This document shows, one piece after another, positions 33,929-46,989 of a DNA stretch of 64,000 bases. The translations under genes were made by a program, and so were the position numbers. Each line of letters opens with the position of its first letter. The stretch's first letter is position 1. Location of the stretch: the NCBI GenBank assembly GCA_028095005.1, contig CM051461.1, positions 65,802,439 through 65,866,438 on the forward strand. The letters are read 5' to 3'. The notes under the pieces were generated by a model. It did no database searches, was not told where the DNA came from, and was given only the letters and a program-made list of their open reading frames with translations. Source of the stretch: Rhynchospora pubera. Lineage: Eukaryota; Streptophyta; Magnoliopsida; Poales; Cyperaceae.

Positions 33929-36900
33929 TTTAAAAAATTAAATCTGCCCGGCCGGGGTGTGCATGTAATAGAAGAAACAAGTTTATTGCAATTGGAACTT
34001 ATGGGGTAACATCATTTGTGATCCTTAGTATAGTTCTATAAAAAAAATTAATAAGCAAACGAATGATGTTATTGCAAATTTTGACATTAGCTTGCCTTTA
34101 GAGATATAAGATGATATACTCAACATTTGAAGGGGCAAAAAAAAAAAAAGAAAAGAGAATAAACACAAACAAATTCTTTATGACGTTAAGTCTCAAATTT
34201 ATCTTTTCTAGTCTAAAAATGGTAAAAACTATCCTTTTTTATCTAACATATTTTTTTGTGTTGAGAACTAGTTCTTGATCTGATGGCAAAAGAGCAATAC
34301 TTTTTTAGCAGAGCAGAGAGGTCCACCAAACTAAATAGCCATGCAATTTTTATCTGGGGGAAAAGATGGATTGTATCCAAATGCATTATGCATCTCAACA
34401 TCAACTGGCTAAAAGAACAATGACACTGGACGTGTCCTAGCACATGAGATAGAACAACCCCCCCCCCCCACCAAAAAAAAGTAAATAAAATAATTAACTA
34501 ATTAAATAAATAAAAACTCAACACTCCCTATAAAAATTTTATAATTTTATTTGATAGTCGTATATAAATTAAGGGCGCATTTTTTTCATCACAATTTCAA
34601 CAATAAATGCCAACTCATGAAACACAACTTAGATAGGGTTTGTGCATCTTGTGCCGCCAATAATTTTCAATTGATTTACATTGCAGAAATGTTATGTGAA
34701 AATTTTGGAATTGTTCGACTATAAGTAATATTGAGGGTGTAGTTCGTAATTTAGGCTCAATCAGGGATTATAGAGTAATGAGGTTCAATTACGTCAAGAG
34801 ATCAATTAACATTACAAAATATTTATTAGTGAAGATATATGTTATACGAACTCAATAATATTAGTTTAGAGGGAAGCAGAAGAAAAGCATTAATAATATT
34901 AAAAAAAATATATTTTTACCAATGCATAATTTTCGACACACAAGATGTTCCAGCAATGTATTGGTTTTCAACTCAAATTTGAATTATTTTTACTACAGCA
35001 TAATGGTGTGTAACACAGGCAAGCTCCAAAACTAGAATTACCGTAACAATGGAATTAAGCCTGGAAGAATCTCTCAAGCCCCTAATACTATTTTTTTTAC
35101 AACTTTGATTCATTGCAACGGGAAATTAAAAATTAAGAGTTAATCAATTAATCAATGTTGACTGTGCTAATTAGTGATTAGGCATGCTTATCAACAAAAT
35201 CTTTAAAAATTAGTTTTATCACTATGGACCATTAGGCTTTTGAAGCAAAAGAAAACTTTATCGTTATCCTTTGTGTGTATATTTAATTATTAATAAAGTT
35301 TTAAATTGAATAAAATGGTTTTAGTTAGATTAACTCAGCTGATCGTGCTTAGAACTAAGATCACGTAACTGAAGTACAAGTTGATTCCTTAGTTTATTTG
35401 CATAAATTAAGTGAGTAGGACAAAGTCAAATTACGTTTCGGAATCTGACCAAGTTTAGCGCAATTCTTCATCAAATAAATTATTTCACAATTGATATGCA
35501 ATGGCAAAAATTTCATTTTATTTTCCAATAAATACGTGTTGAGAAGAGAACAAAAACTTAATCATCAGCTTAAATTTAAATTATTAAAGGATATCAATTT
35601 TATGGACCCATGGTAAGTTCCGAAATGATCCCAAATTTGAAGAATTATGTATAGAGGCTGAACTTATGTTAGATTGTTGAGGGATATAAATGTTAAAAGA
35701 GTTGAACTTTAAAAGGGTAATTTGAATTTTTTTTTTCCTACAGTACAAAATTCTTTTAGGCAATGATCAATTCGAGGGCCGAGGGCCGAGGCTACTTACT
35801 CCAGAAGACCTCCACTAACTCCGTCATGACATATATAAATTCTACTTCTAGTTATATAAAATATATTTAAATATTACCTTTACACAAATTTCTCACATAT
35901 ATGAACAATGAATAGATTCAAACTTTTATAGATATAAATATAAATTTGATGCGATAGCCTGAAAGTATAAACAAGCTCATGACGAAAATGACTTCATGAA
36001 CTAATAATAGTTTGCAAAACGCAAGTTTTTTCAATTTATGTAATTATAAAAATTTCCATTTAATTCGAACTATTTGAGTATGCATCGTCTATCTGAAAAT
36101 ATCCAAAAAAAAAAATTCAAGTCAAAGGGAAAAAAAATAGTTTTGCTATCTCTGACGTTAAGCAAGCTTCAATCCACGCGACTGGTTTTCACATAGAGTT
36201 CTATTTCTGCAGCTAATTGTGGTGCGAGTTGTTTGTACTGTCTTTATTGCTACCTGTCACCGCATTCTTAGACATAAATATAAATTTAATGATGTTTCTG
36301 CCTCACAAGACACGTATCAAATTGACAATCGCATCTAACCCAATTCTGGATTAATACTACCTGGCACCGAATAAATTTAGTGAGAGTGATTGAAATATTC
36401 ATTGATTATAGTTATTGGAATTTATGTAACTATTTTATTTTCATTTTCAATAGAAAGAAAAAAAAACTACTTTTTAAAAAAAAAATATATTATATTTGTA
36501 GAAGTACTTGTACAACTTATGTTATGACAGAAAAATTGAATCTTGTAGTCCGAACTTCTATATTTGAATTTTTTTTTTCTAAACTGATGAAAATTTAAAT
36601 TTGTAATTAATTTCCAACAATAAGTTTTGTTTCAAATATCTCAGCTATTATTTTTTAATTTGTAAAATAAAATGCAGACTCCACACGGCACGCAAGTTTC
36701 CACATATCTTCCTCTGACACCTCGAATTGAATCCTTGAGTATAACACACATTATTGGTTGATAGATTCACCTGTCTTGATCAGGGTACCTTTTCATTCTA
36801 ACATCTATCATGTCGACACGTTTGCGCAGTTTACAGGAAAACAGCACCAATGAAAACTGTTTGCAAAGGCCTCATTTCACCGCATTAATTCCTTAAATAA

Positions 36901-37666
36901 ACCAAAAGGAGGCCTTTTTTTTCCAGAGACTACGACCAAATAAAAATCAAAGATGGCGTAAAGATATATAGTACGTTTAAGAATCTCCTGTATTTAGGGG
37001 AGGGGACAATTAGATTCCAAAGATTAGTGCATGAAACGTGCTTCGGTTATGACCCACAGAAAATTTTGAATTTGAGTTGATTCTTTTCAAGATTCGTAAG
37101 TGTAAAGTGTTTGCAACAATTATCCATTAGAAAAAAATTTCACAATATAGGTCGATTCATAAGTGCTTGCACCAATTGTAATCACTAACACTATTGATTA
37201 CAAAAAATTGACAATAAATGCTTTGGCACCCTTGACAAATTATAATTTTACATGATGAATATGTATGGCTATTTTATTTGAAACGTAGGTGATGCACGAA
37301 AAAATATTGAAAAAGTATTAAAAAAAAAAGAGAGAGATTTTGATTCTGAGATCATATAGATTCTCAATTCTTTGATAAAATTCAATTCTCACAACATAAC
37401 TATCTTTTAAAGGACACGAAGACAATTTTAAATAAGCAAATACAAAATTCTAAAAAGACAAAATACATAAAAATTGCTACAACAACTCTAAAATTCTGAA
37501 ATTTATAAAGAAAGGTTCACAAGTCCATGAAAGAAGACTCGGATCACGAATCTGAGCCCACGATTGGCCAATACGAAATTCGGATAAAAAAATTAAATCC
37601 CTTTTTGTGAAGTGTATGCAGGACCACGTTGCATCGGGGTTATTTTTTTCCCTTTTGAATATCCAC

Positions 37667-37812
37667 GGGTGCGTTTGGATAGGTGTGGGAAGAAGGGAAG
37701 AAGTGGGAAGAAGTATTGGGAAGTGTGTAACTTTGTGAAGAGTTTGGATTGTTTATAATTTTTTATTGGTCTTCTTCCTTCTTCCTTCTTCCAACTCCAT
37801 CCAAACAAAGGC
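37667..37812. mobile_element. Tourist/PIF-Harbinger-like MITE, copy 3
   Basis: GGGTGCGTTTGGATAGGTGT at the left and ATCCAAACAAAGGCC at the right, with an interior GGGAAGAAG run and its inverse CTTCTTCC. Confidence 0.65.
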
Positions 37813-38242
37813 CACAAGAAATCTCCAATTGTATCTCAAAGTCACATCTTTCACAGAAAATAAATTGCCCTTAGCAATTAAAGAAACTCCAATTGTTATG
37901 TACAATCATCTGGTACTAGTAAAATTTAAACTCGATAGATTAATTCCCGTGTATATTAAGATTATTTAACTATTTATTAATAAAAAACCAACTTGGGATT
38001 TTAAAACAACTTTTTTATATTTCTGATGTAGAAAGGACATATTCCACTGCATTATTATGCCAATTAGAGACCTGAAATGGTCTAACAAACGTGCTTTGAT
38101 GGATTAATCCACGAAGAACTAGTAAGACTAGACCAAATTATCTTAATATATACAAACATGATGGTTACAGAGTGGGAAAGGAATTTAAAATACAGAGAAC
38201 TGAATCATTATTTATTTATCTATACTACTTATAAAATCACCC

Positions 38243-38537
38243 ATATAAAAGGAGTAAACTTGTCATATAAAAGAAGTAAACTTATCAGATAAAAAGGTGT
38301 AAATAATTCTTATATCAATTATGGACCATTGATTTGTGTAATTTGATTTGATCAGTTGTCTAGATCAAAGTTAGACTTTTCTTAAAAAAAAATTAAGTTA
38401 CTACAAAATTAGCTATTTATTTAAAAAAAAGATTAAATTATTAATTTTTACTATATCTTTATTGTCTAATATGTTGCATTTTATATAAAAAAAATAATAT
38501 CGACATTTTATTTTATTTTTTTATTTGCCCATGTATT
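38243..38537. repeat. Dispersed repeat of about 295 bp, copy 1
   Basis: From ATAAAAGGAGTAAACTTGTC to TTATTTGCCCATGTAT. An inverted copy lies at 47774-48063. Contains a short internal near-duplication (GGAGTAAACTTGTCATATAA and AGAAGTAAACTTATCAGATA). No coding content. Confidence 0.65.
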
Positions 38538-39060
38538 GTGGACATCTTTTGCTAGTATGCCTAATTCAGTTGTGCCTTGCACGTGCAAGAAGGCGCAGAA
38601 AGCATTCCATTGACTCAGAAACACTGGTTTTGCAAATAATGTAATTAACCAAGTTGTATTAATTTTATTTTTTTTAGAATAATTTACGGTTGGGAACACT
38701 AGCTGGAATCTTAGAAGTTTTATATGTAATAAACAGGAACGAATCAAAGTCTCAATATATGTAGATCTAACTTAATTAAATATGACTGCATGTGAAATGA
38801 GAATAAGTTGAATGACATGGCAATGACTCCGGGATATTTTAATATATAATTACATATTGTATTCTTATATTTTTCTTAAATTTCTTTTCGATTTAATTGA
38901 TAAGATCAAAACCGACATCCTTCGCATTAAGGAAAAGAGCATTATATATCATCAAATCATGGCAGATTTAAAAAGTAGATAATAGTATGCAATTATGCAA
39001 GGAGATGAAGAAGATTCTTGTCCTTCTATTGGATATTGACTTGAAATATACTTTTTCTAA

Positions 39061-39222
39061 GGTCCCGTTTGGATCGTATGGGAATAGAAGGAATAACTTC
39101 TTTTTAGGCGTAAATTTATTATAAACAATCCAAATTCTTCACAAAGTTTTACACTTTCTAATACTTTCTGCCTAGAAATAAACTATTCCTCTTATTTCTA
39201 ATTAAGCAATCCAAACGGAACC
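39061..39222. mobile_element. Tourist/PIF-Harbinger-like MITE, copy 4, with TAA duplication
   Basis: GGTCCCGTTTGGAT and ATCCAAACGGAACC ends, flanked on both sides by TAA, the 3-bp TWA/TAA-type duplication expected for PIF/Harbinger elements. Confidence 0.75.
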
Positions 39223-40247
39223 TAAGAGAGCTTTTACAGTGACTTGAGAATACTCTTATACATCTAAAGTCTTATAATTGGAGACAAGTATAGGCCTGAC
39301 CTATTCCTTGATTAAAAAATTTTAATTGGAGATATGAAAAAATAGAATGCTAATCAAGTGTCTTGAAGTGTTTGACCTAGCTACTTCATGTTTGAAATTT
39401 AATTACTAAGTTCTAAATAATTTTAACTTTGCCTACTCCATTTGCAATCCTGATTTTGCCCTTTCTTATATATACTGCATATATAATTAAGTGGGAATTC
39501 GGCCATCGTTTTAAAGCAGTCATTGCAGAAAAGAAAATTGATAAAGTCGCTACAAACACTCAAACAGGACGGTAAAATGTACCCTTATTGCTCTGATTTC
39601 AAGAATTTTGACCTGTTTACTTTATCAAATTAACCATTGCTATAATCAATGTTGAAGGTCCCTTTCTTACGCGCTTGATTTTTAATAAAATGCTATTTGA
39701 TAACACATTAGCAAAGCACGTATTTGTTTAATAAACGATTTAATTACATTAAGTACCAAATTGACGTCTGCTTTAGGATTAGAATTTTTTGGAGCAACTA
39801 ATTAATTTGGAGAAGCCAGATTCTCGGAGACAATTATGATAGCTACTAAGCATTAAAAAGCTAGTTGGTTTGATTTTTATTTTTCATCTTTATTATATTC
39901 CCAAACAAAATTATACAAGATTTGTGTGCCAAAACAAGCAATTCCCGTTGGATATTTCTTGCAAAAGGGACATTTTTTAAGATCATTTGAGATTCTTTTA
40001 TCTTTTATTATTATAATGAGTTCTCTTTAAGAAAATCAACCAACATATTTCTATTCCAATTCTAGATTTAAGATCCTTTCAAACATAGGTCCAATTTTCC
40101 AAAACATAAATAGGGTTTTAAATTTGTCAAATAGGAATCACGTATTCGTAGAAAATATAAATTAACTCCCAAGAGCCAAGGTTACCAATGGACATAATAA
40201 TAGAAGAATGGGTCGATATCGGGCCCAACTACTTTAGTTCCCATTTT

Positions 40248-42150
40248 TTGCCGAAAAATTTAAAAAAATATTAAATTAATATAATATATTAAAAATAATA
40301 TCAATATAATAATAATTTTTTAAATAGTATCACAAGATCGGAATCTGGAATTCCGACTGCAATTACGGAATCCCGGATTCCGATCTTAGAATTTCTCATT
40401 TTTTTTCGGCTGAGTCCCTTTTGGCCTTTTATTTGCACTTTAATGTTTCTTTTTCGTATTATTTTGTTTTTTATTTTACTTTTGTTTATTTTGTTTTACC
40501 GTGTTTTCGTCTTAATGTTTTATTTGTTTTTTATTTTACTTAATGTCCTTTCTTTTTTCGTTTTATTTTGTTTTTCGTTTTACTTTTGTTTATTTCATGA
40601 TTTATATATATATATATATAATTAATATTTTTAAAATGGTTCAATTTTAGTTGTATGTAGGGTTCTTCAAAATGGACATGACACAGCACGAGTACGGAAT
40701 TGGCACGACACGATCGTGTTGGTAATCTTGAAAAATTAATACAATTTGACACGGCACGACTAACACGCAAGTACAGTTAATTTGAATTTTAATATAAAAT
40801 CAATTTAAATATTTTTTTTAGAAAAACAATTTAAAAGAAGAGTACTATAGTCATTGAATCAAGAGTACTATCATCATTATATATTTTTATCATTGAATCA
40901 AGTTGGTCATTGATAAATCATTCGTATTAGCATAGTACTATAGTCAGTTATCTGAATTATAATTCTATTAAGCTGAATTGATTTAGTCGGACTATTCCAA
41001 ATATTTTCCTATTAATATTATTATTTTTATTTTGATTCCTTAATTAGTATAAAAGTTCCGGTTAGCACTGGCTAGTTCAATAACTTAGTCCCGGATTCCT
41101 TAATTATTGAGCTATTAGGTGAAACCTTAGTGTGTATTACAATTGAAAAAGTTGTCCACATGTTAATCATCATCATTACTATCGTCTTTAAGTTATGAAT
41201 TTATGATTCAATTAATGACATAAGACTTATTACATAAAAAAATGACATAAAATTCACCATTAGTTATTGAACTAGCCAGTGCTAACCGGAACTTATATAC
41301 TAATTAAGGAATCAAAATAAAAATAATAATATTAATAGGAAGATATTTGGAATAGTCCGACTAAACCAATTCAGCTTAATAGAATTATAATTCAGATAAC
41401 TGACTATAGTACTATGCTAATACGAATGATTTATCAATGACCAACTTGATTCAATGATAAAAATATATAATGATGATAGTACTCTTGATTCAATGACTAT
41501 AGTACTCTTCTTTTAAATTGTTTTTCTAAAAAAAATTATTTAAATTAATTTTATATTAAAATTCAAATTAACTGTACTTGCGTGTTAGTCGTGCCGTGTC
41601 AAATTGTACTAATTTTTCAAGATTACCAACATGATCGTGTCGTGCCAATTCCGTACTCGTGCTATGTCGTGTTCATTTTGAAGAACCCTACATACAACTA
41701 AAATTGAACCATTTTAAAAATATTAATTATATATATATATATATAAATCATGAAATAAACAAAAGTAAAATGAAAAACAAAATAAATCGAAAAAAGAAAG
41801 GACATTAAGTAAAATAAAAAACAAATAAAACATAAAACGAAAACACGGTAAAACAAAATAAACAAAAGTAAAATAAAAAAACAAAATAATACGAAAAAGA
41901 AACATTAAAGTGCAAATAAAAGGCCAAAGGGAAAAGGCCAAAAGGGACTCATCCGAAAAAAAATGGGAAATTTTAAGATCGGAATCCCGGATTGGATTCC
42001 GATCTTAGCTAAGGTCGGAATTCTGAATTCTACAATTGCAGTCGGAATCTGGGATTCCGATGTTGTGATACTATTTAAAAAAATATTATTATATTGATAT
42101 TATTTTTAATATATTATATTAATTTAATATTATTTTTAAATTTTTTTGCA
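40248..42150. mobile_element. Large fold-back element, two arms of about 0.85 kb
   Basis: Left arm 40248-41085 and right arm 41262-42150 are inverted copies, similar along nearly their whole length, around a 176-bp spacer. Landmarks in both arms: GATCGGAATC repeats near the outer ends, CACTTTAATGTTTCTTTTTC, a (TA)n run, GGCACGACACGATCGTG, and GTTCCGGTTAGCACTGGCTA at the inner ends. Open frames inside are T/A-rich low-complexity artefacts. No target duplication was established. Confidence 0.8.
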
Positions 42151-42299
42151 AGACTCATATCTCCGTGGCCCATTTAGTACTGTTGTTTATATTATATGGT
42201 CTTTTTGAAATTGATTAGTGCCATCACACTAATTACCATCACGCCCTCTGCGCAGCGACAGCGCCTCAGCTATGGTCTCTCATCCAGCGCACTTATTTC

Positions 42300-42610
42300 G
42301 TACTTAAATATTTAGTTTGGCAAGTACAAATGTTCCGTAATTTGTGTAATATTGTTCAGTAAGTTGCAACAAAAAGTATAAATTTTGTAAGCAAAAATAT
42401 AGATTTTATTTAAGTACAAATGTTTAGTTCAGTAAGTACAAATATTCTGTTAATTGAGTATAAATGTTCAATTAGTTGCAATAAAAAAATATATAAATGT
42501 AATAAGCAAAAATGTTCATTTGGATAAATATAAATGTTTAGTTTATAGTAAGTACAAATGTTCATGTTATTACATATAAATGTTAAGTTTATTAAGTATT
42601 ACTTTCAGTT
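42300..42610. repeat. Degenerate minisatellite, AAGTACAAATGTTCAGTT type
   Basis: About ten imperfect units with (A)AGTACAAATGTT, TTAAGT and TTGCAA(C/T)AAAAA words. Similar style to the AATTGTTCTAGTT tract but a different core. No gene between the fold-back element and 43346; nothing else recognised there. Confidence 0.55.
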
Positions 42611-43346
42611 TTTTTAATAGATTCAATGTCAATCGAAGGGGTCACGAACCGGATAAAAAACACATGAAAAAATTAGAAAATTAATTTTTTCTGACTCTGC
42701 CCCTGGCGCGCCTCTTTCCAAGATTGACGCGCGATTCTATATAATAAAACTATTAATTGACACATTTAACTGAACACTTTTGATTATTCAACTAAATACA
42801 TTTAGTTATTAAACTGAATATATATAACAGATATATGCTAGTCATGCGAGGCTTACGGCGTGCGCGATATGTTGAGCAATGGCAAATCTGCCGATGGCAG
42901 TTATCATTCCTGGTCTTTTTGCATTTTGTATACAATGAGTGAGATTACTTCTCAATGAACCTCCAGTATACTTCTCACAAATAATTAAATTCTTAAACAT
43001 TCTTATCTGCCAGTTGTAGGCTTAAGTTTCACTTCATAAATTATTTTTAAAGCACTTTGATGAAAATACTGTTATGAATGTCTGAAGAAGAAGAAGATTG
43101 GTTTTGGTTATTACGTTTAGTTATTTCTTTCATTATCATCGGCACTCCTGTCTGGCAACATTTATCAAAGACGATCATACAAAATATTACTAATGAAATT
43201 TCTTCCTTTTTTTTTTCCTAAAACCCACACATATAAAGCATTGATCACAAACAAAAATTACCGCAGCAGCAGCAATTCAAGTGAAATGATCTAACTTACA
43301 AATATCCACTTTTACAATTATTTATATAGATTACTAAATCACACGT

Positions 43347-45612
43347 CTACAGTTCGTCTTTGAGAGATGGATGTGAAGGATTCGGCGATGTTTTGATAGG
43401 ATAAGAGGCCTCCATGGCAATGCCACACAAGCCCGTTTTCGCCTTGACATCACGCTTCATCCTGATGTAGCCGGCCTCACCCCACTCCGGGCCCCACGAG
43501 TTCCTCACAATCCAATATTTGGTTCCATCTTGTGTGGTGCCGTAGCCTACAACAGCCACGCCATGGTCTAGGTCGGTTCCACACTCTCCAGTGAATACGC
43601 CCTATGTTGCTCGACATGAAATACTCAGTATACTTGGTTCAATGATATATTACAAGTTTGGTTCGTACCATTTTGGCAATTGTCGGCTCTCAAGCAATCA
43701 ATTATTCACTAGTTGAAGCAATATTGTATTCTTGGTAAACATACAAAATAATTAAAGATACAAATAGAAATAAGAAAGAGATCAATCATAAATGCTTGGT
43801 TCAATCAGCAAAATTAGATTTTAAGTACAAACCTCAGAGTAGAACTGGAAGTCAAAGCCACTTGCTTCAATGGCAACAGAGACAGGTTGGTTCGTCACGG
43901 CCTGAAGTAAAGCAGTTTCATTGTTTTCTGGTACATCCTGATACCCGTCAATTGTCACCACCTGCGCTTTTTCCTGGAACAAAATAATATTTAATTAAAT
44001 GAACAATATATTTTTATATAAAGTTCATGCTGGCTTTACATCATGACAGGTCCGTCTTATACTTAGTAAATGCTAACAGAACTTCTGGAATCAAAACTGA
44101 ATTACTTAGAGTGTAAGACACATCAAACCTGTATCACCGGTATTTTGGTCTCTCCATCTAACTAATTATTCCTTAAAAGCGGTATATTAAGCCCCATTTA
44201 AAATGAACAAATCCAATATTAATGATGTAAGCTCAAGCAACTAAGGACAGGTACCAACCCCGGTACCAGTGAGTCACTGCCTTGTTTATTGAGGAACCAA
44301 CCATTCATAATTAACAGTCCAACTGTTTAGTACAGTGAAAAGTTAATAATATAAAATAAAAGTAAGAAATTAGTGTACCAGAGCACTGTTGCATGATCCT
44401 TCTTCAGCCGTGTATGGGTAGTCCTTCTCAGCGGTAATGCCACCATTCTTTTTAATATACTCAAATGCATAATCCATCAAACCTCCATTGCATCCATTGT
44501 TTTCACTGGTGTCACAATTGACTAATTGTTGCTCTGACAAAGAAACCAGTTCCTTGGTTTTTATTTGATTTATTCCCTCAACTGCTACCACAGTTGAGAA
44601 GGCCCAGCAGCTGCCTGTATTCAACACAAATATGGGAGAACTTTATAATCTAGAATTTACAATACCATGAGTCAGGTGGCAAATAATATCGTTAAGGGAT
44701 ATGACCTAACCCTGTGAGTTATTGTTAAATGATCTTGAAATTGGCCTTCCACACCTTAAGTCCGTATTTTTGTGGTTTCCAATTTGGCCAACTCTGACAC
44801 AAGCTAACTAATCTATGTTTAATTGTCAGATATATTAATATAGATAGTTTGGTGTCATTATTATTGTGTGTTTCTCACAATTTGTACCATACGGTTTTAC
44901 TATCACAGAAAATGTTTCAATTTTCACAAGGACCAAAAGAATGGGAGTTTTGGGAGATTTTTTCACTAGCTTAAATTAGGAAGTGTTACAAGATGTTTAT
45001 GTAATGAGATTAAAGGAGAGTTATAATATCTTCAGATGCGGATTCTTGTCCTCGTGCAAATTGGATGACAAATTTAACAAGTTGGTTAACTTTGATTATT
45101 AAGGCCTACACCTAATTAAGTATATTTAGCACCGTTTTAATTTCTACAGAAATTTACTCACCACATTGGCCTTGGTCCTTGACTGAAGTGACAGCACCTT
45201 TTTCTCGCCAGTCGACGGATGCAGGCACGCTCTTCACATTCTCATAAATGAAACCCTCACTGCCACGCGGGGCCCCCTGCAACATCCTGTGGTGGTGGAT
45301 CTTGGACCCAGCGTAAGTCTGCCTAAACTCCTCCCTCGTCATGTCCGCGAACTTGTTTAATGCAAGTTTGTATGGCTTGTCCTTTTTGTTGAAATCATGG
45401 ATGTACCTAACATTCTCTTTGAACACATTGAACCGCTTGTGCTTGTCAGTCAGGTCCCTTGAAACAGTGTGTTGGCTACGCCATTTCTCGTACAACTGCC
45501 ACAGGGTTTCATCAGATTCAAGGTTCTTCTCGTCAAATGGAAGGCATTGGGTGTGTGTTATGGCTAAGATTAATGCAAGTAGAGTGGTGAAAAGGAAGAG
45601 AGGCTTGGCCAT
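43347..45612 (-). CDS. KDEL-tailed cysteine endopeptidase (CysEP/CEP type), canonical copy
   Basis: Exons 45162-45612, 44379-44614, 43833-43973 and 43347-43601 (1083 bp, 360 aa), introns 547, 405 and 231 bp. Signal peptide MAKPLFLFTTLLALILAI. I29 propeptide with KHKRFNVFKENVRYIHDFN and an intact LALNKFADMTREEF. Mature start near VPASVDWR. All catalytic elements: KDQGQCG, GSCWAFS, LDHGVAVVGYG, YWIVRNSWG, GCNGGLMDYAF. The protein ends SLKDEL, a true ER-retention signal. This is the architecture of Ricinus CysEP, Vigna SH-EP and Arabidopsis CEP1-3, proenzymes kept in ER-derived ricinosomes that degrade proteins and wall extensins during programmed cell death of tapetum, endosperm or cotyledons. 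Exon 3 starts nine bases earlier (EKAQVVTIDG) than in the three paralogues, matching the KENAPVV-type sequence of other species. It looks closest to the ancestral gene. Confidence 0.95.
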
Positions 45613-45690
45613 TAATTTAGGGAGGTTGGAGTTGTATTGATGGCACTATGGCTTAGTGATGTTGTGGGGGTAATGTGGTTATGGGGCTTA

Positions 45691-45697
45691 ATTTATA
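45691..45697 (-). promoter_or_regulatory. TATA box of the 43347-45612 gene
   Basis: TATAAAT on the minus strand, about 79 bp upstream of the ATG at 45612. The TCAATTGCTTG block of the paralogues is not evident here. Confidence 0.6.
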
Positions 45698-45956
45698 GTG
45701 GAGATGCATTAACATAAATAATTGAAACCATGCATATAAGGAAATTTAGCTCTACATAAGTTTGATGTTGCTTGTGGGGAACTAAGAGCGGCACAAAATG
45801 AACCAACATTGATTACGATTGCAATGGATTGGCCTGCCATCTTCTACGCTTCTATCGGGAATTGATTTGGACACCCCCAATTTTAGTCCGGACATTCTTA
45901 AAATTTTAAAATGGCAAAATTAGCCCCCCTCTCTCTAGACACTCTTTTTTCTTTTA

Positions 45957-46104
45957 GCCTCCGTTTGGATGCGTTGAGAAGAAGTAGGAAGAAGGAAAAA
46001 GGGAAGAAAAAATTATAAACAATCCAAACTCTTCACAAAGTTACACACTTCTCGATACTTCTTCCCACTTCTTCCCTTCTTCCCACATCTATCCAAACGT
46101 AGCC
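45957..46104. mobile_element. Tourist/PIF-Harbinger-like MITE, copy 5
   Basis: GCCTCCGTTTGGATGCG and ATCCAAACGTAGCC ends, with TTA on the left and TCA on the right. Interior GAAGAAGTAGGAAGAAGG and its inverse. Confidence 0.7.
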
Positions 46105-46257
46105 TCAGTAAATTAAGTCTCAAACCTTTTCTTTTAGTAAATTAAATTTTTTACGTTAATTTTTCATTAATTATGTTATTATATGTTGACCGTAAACATA
46201 GTAATAACTGCGATTCTTATATTTTATGTCGGCTATTGACATATTCTTAATGAATTA

Positions 46258-46446
46258 GGCTCCGTTTGGATGGCTTCTTCCCGGAATAAGGAATAAGGAA
46301 TAAGCACTTTTTATCAATAAATTTATTTCTAACCATCCAAACTCTTCACAAAAGTTACACACTTCCCAATAAATTTATCCCTTCCCAATAAATTTATTCC
46401 CTTCTTCCTTCTTCCTACCTTATTCTCAACGCATCCAAACGGAGCC
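46258..46446. mobile_element. Tourist/PIF-Harbinger-like MITE, copy 6, with TTA duplication
   Basis: GGCTCCGTTTGGATGGC and GCATCCAAACGGAGCC, a 14-bp terminal inverted repeat, flanked by TTA on both sides. Best-preserved copy. Confidence 0.8.
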
Positions 46447-46989
46447 TTAATGAATATTATTAATCGGAAAAATCATAGGAACTTTATTCCATTAACTAGT
46501 TTTCCATTCTGATTTGAGGGTTATTTTTGCTCAAACAATCACAGCCAGTTTATAATTTTGAAAACAGTTTTTTTATAAAAAAAAAAAAAAAGAAAAATCA
46601 ATCTCAGCCGATAATATGTATTTTACAGTAATACACATAAAAGTTTCACTCGTTGTCTTAGAATGGGTATACATATGATTGAGACGGTATATTCCTTTTT
46701 TCACTTTTTATGGAAAAAAAAACCCCAAAACATAGTGTGTGTTGTGTGTTTGACGATCGAAAGGTTGAGCATATTAATTATTTTATTACAATTAGTTATC
46801 ATTAAGTTTAAAGATGCGCAAATGGAAGAGAGGTCAAGACGAATGTCTTATGTCAGTAGAGACGCTATTCTGACACGACTTTGATCACAAAGTTCTCAAA
46901 ATAATATAAAGTTGTCTCTCTAATTTTATATACTTACAGGATACGAAATTTTGTTCTCATTAATATGATGGGTACTTGTTCCCATCATA
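46447..46989. other. Intergenic, nothing recognised
   Basis: AT-rich. A-run at about 46579-46591. The open frame at 46663-46884 has no recognisable domain. Confidence 0.4.

Larger units (their letters stand above)
33930..40247. other. Intergenic, no gene; scattered MITEs
   Basis: AT-rich. Contains MITEs at 37667-37812 and 39061-39222, a dispersed repeat at 38243-38537, a C-run at 34458-34469 and several A/T homopolymers. No protease exon relic or other coding domain was seen. Confidence 0.4.

Noticed and set aside
40443..41941. Phe/Leu/Ile-rich open frames in both arms of the fold-back element
   Set aside because: Low-complexity T-rich DNA read in frame. The two frames are mirror copies from the inverted arms and look like no real membrane protein family.
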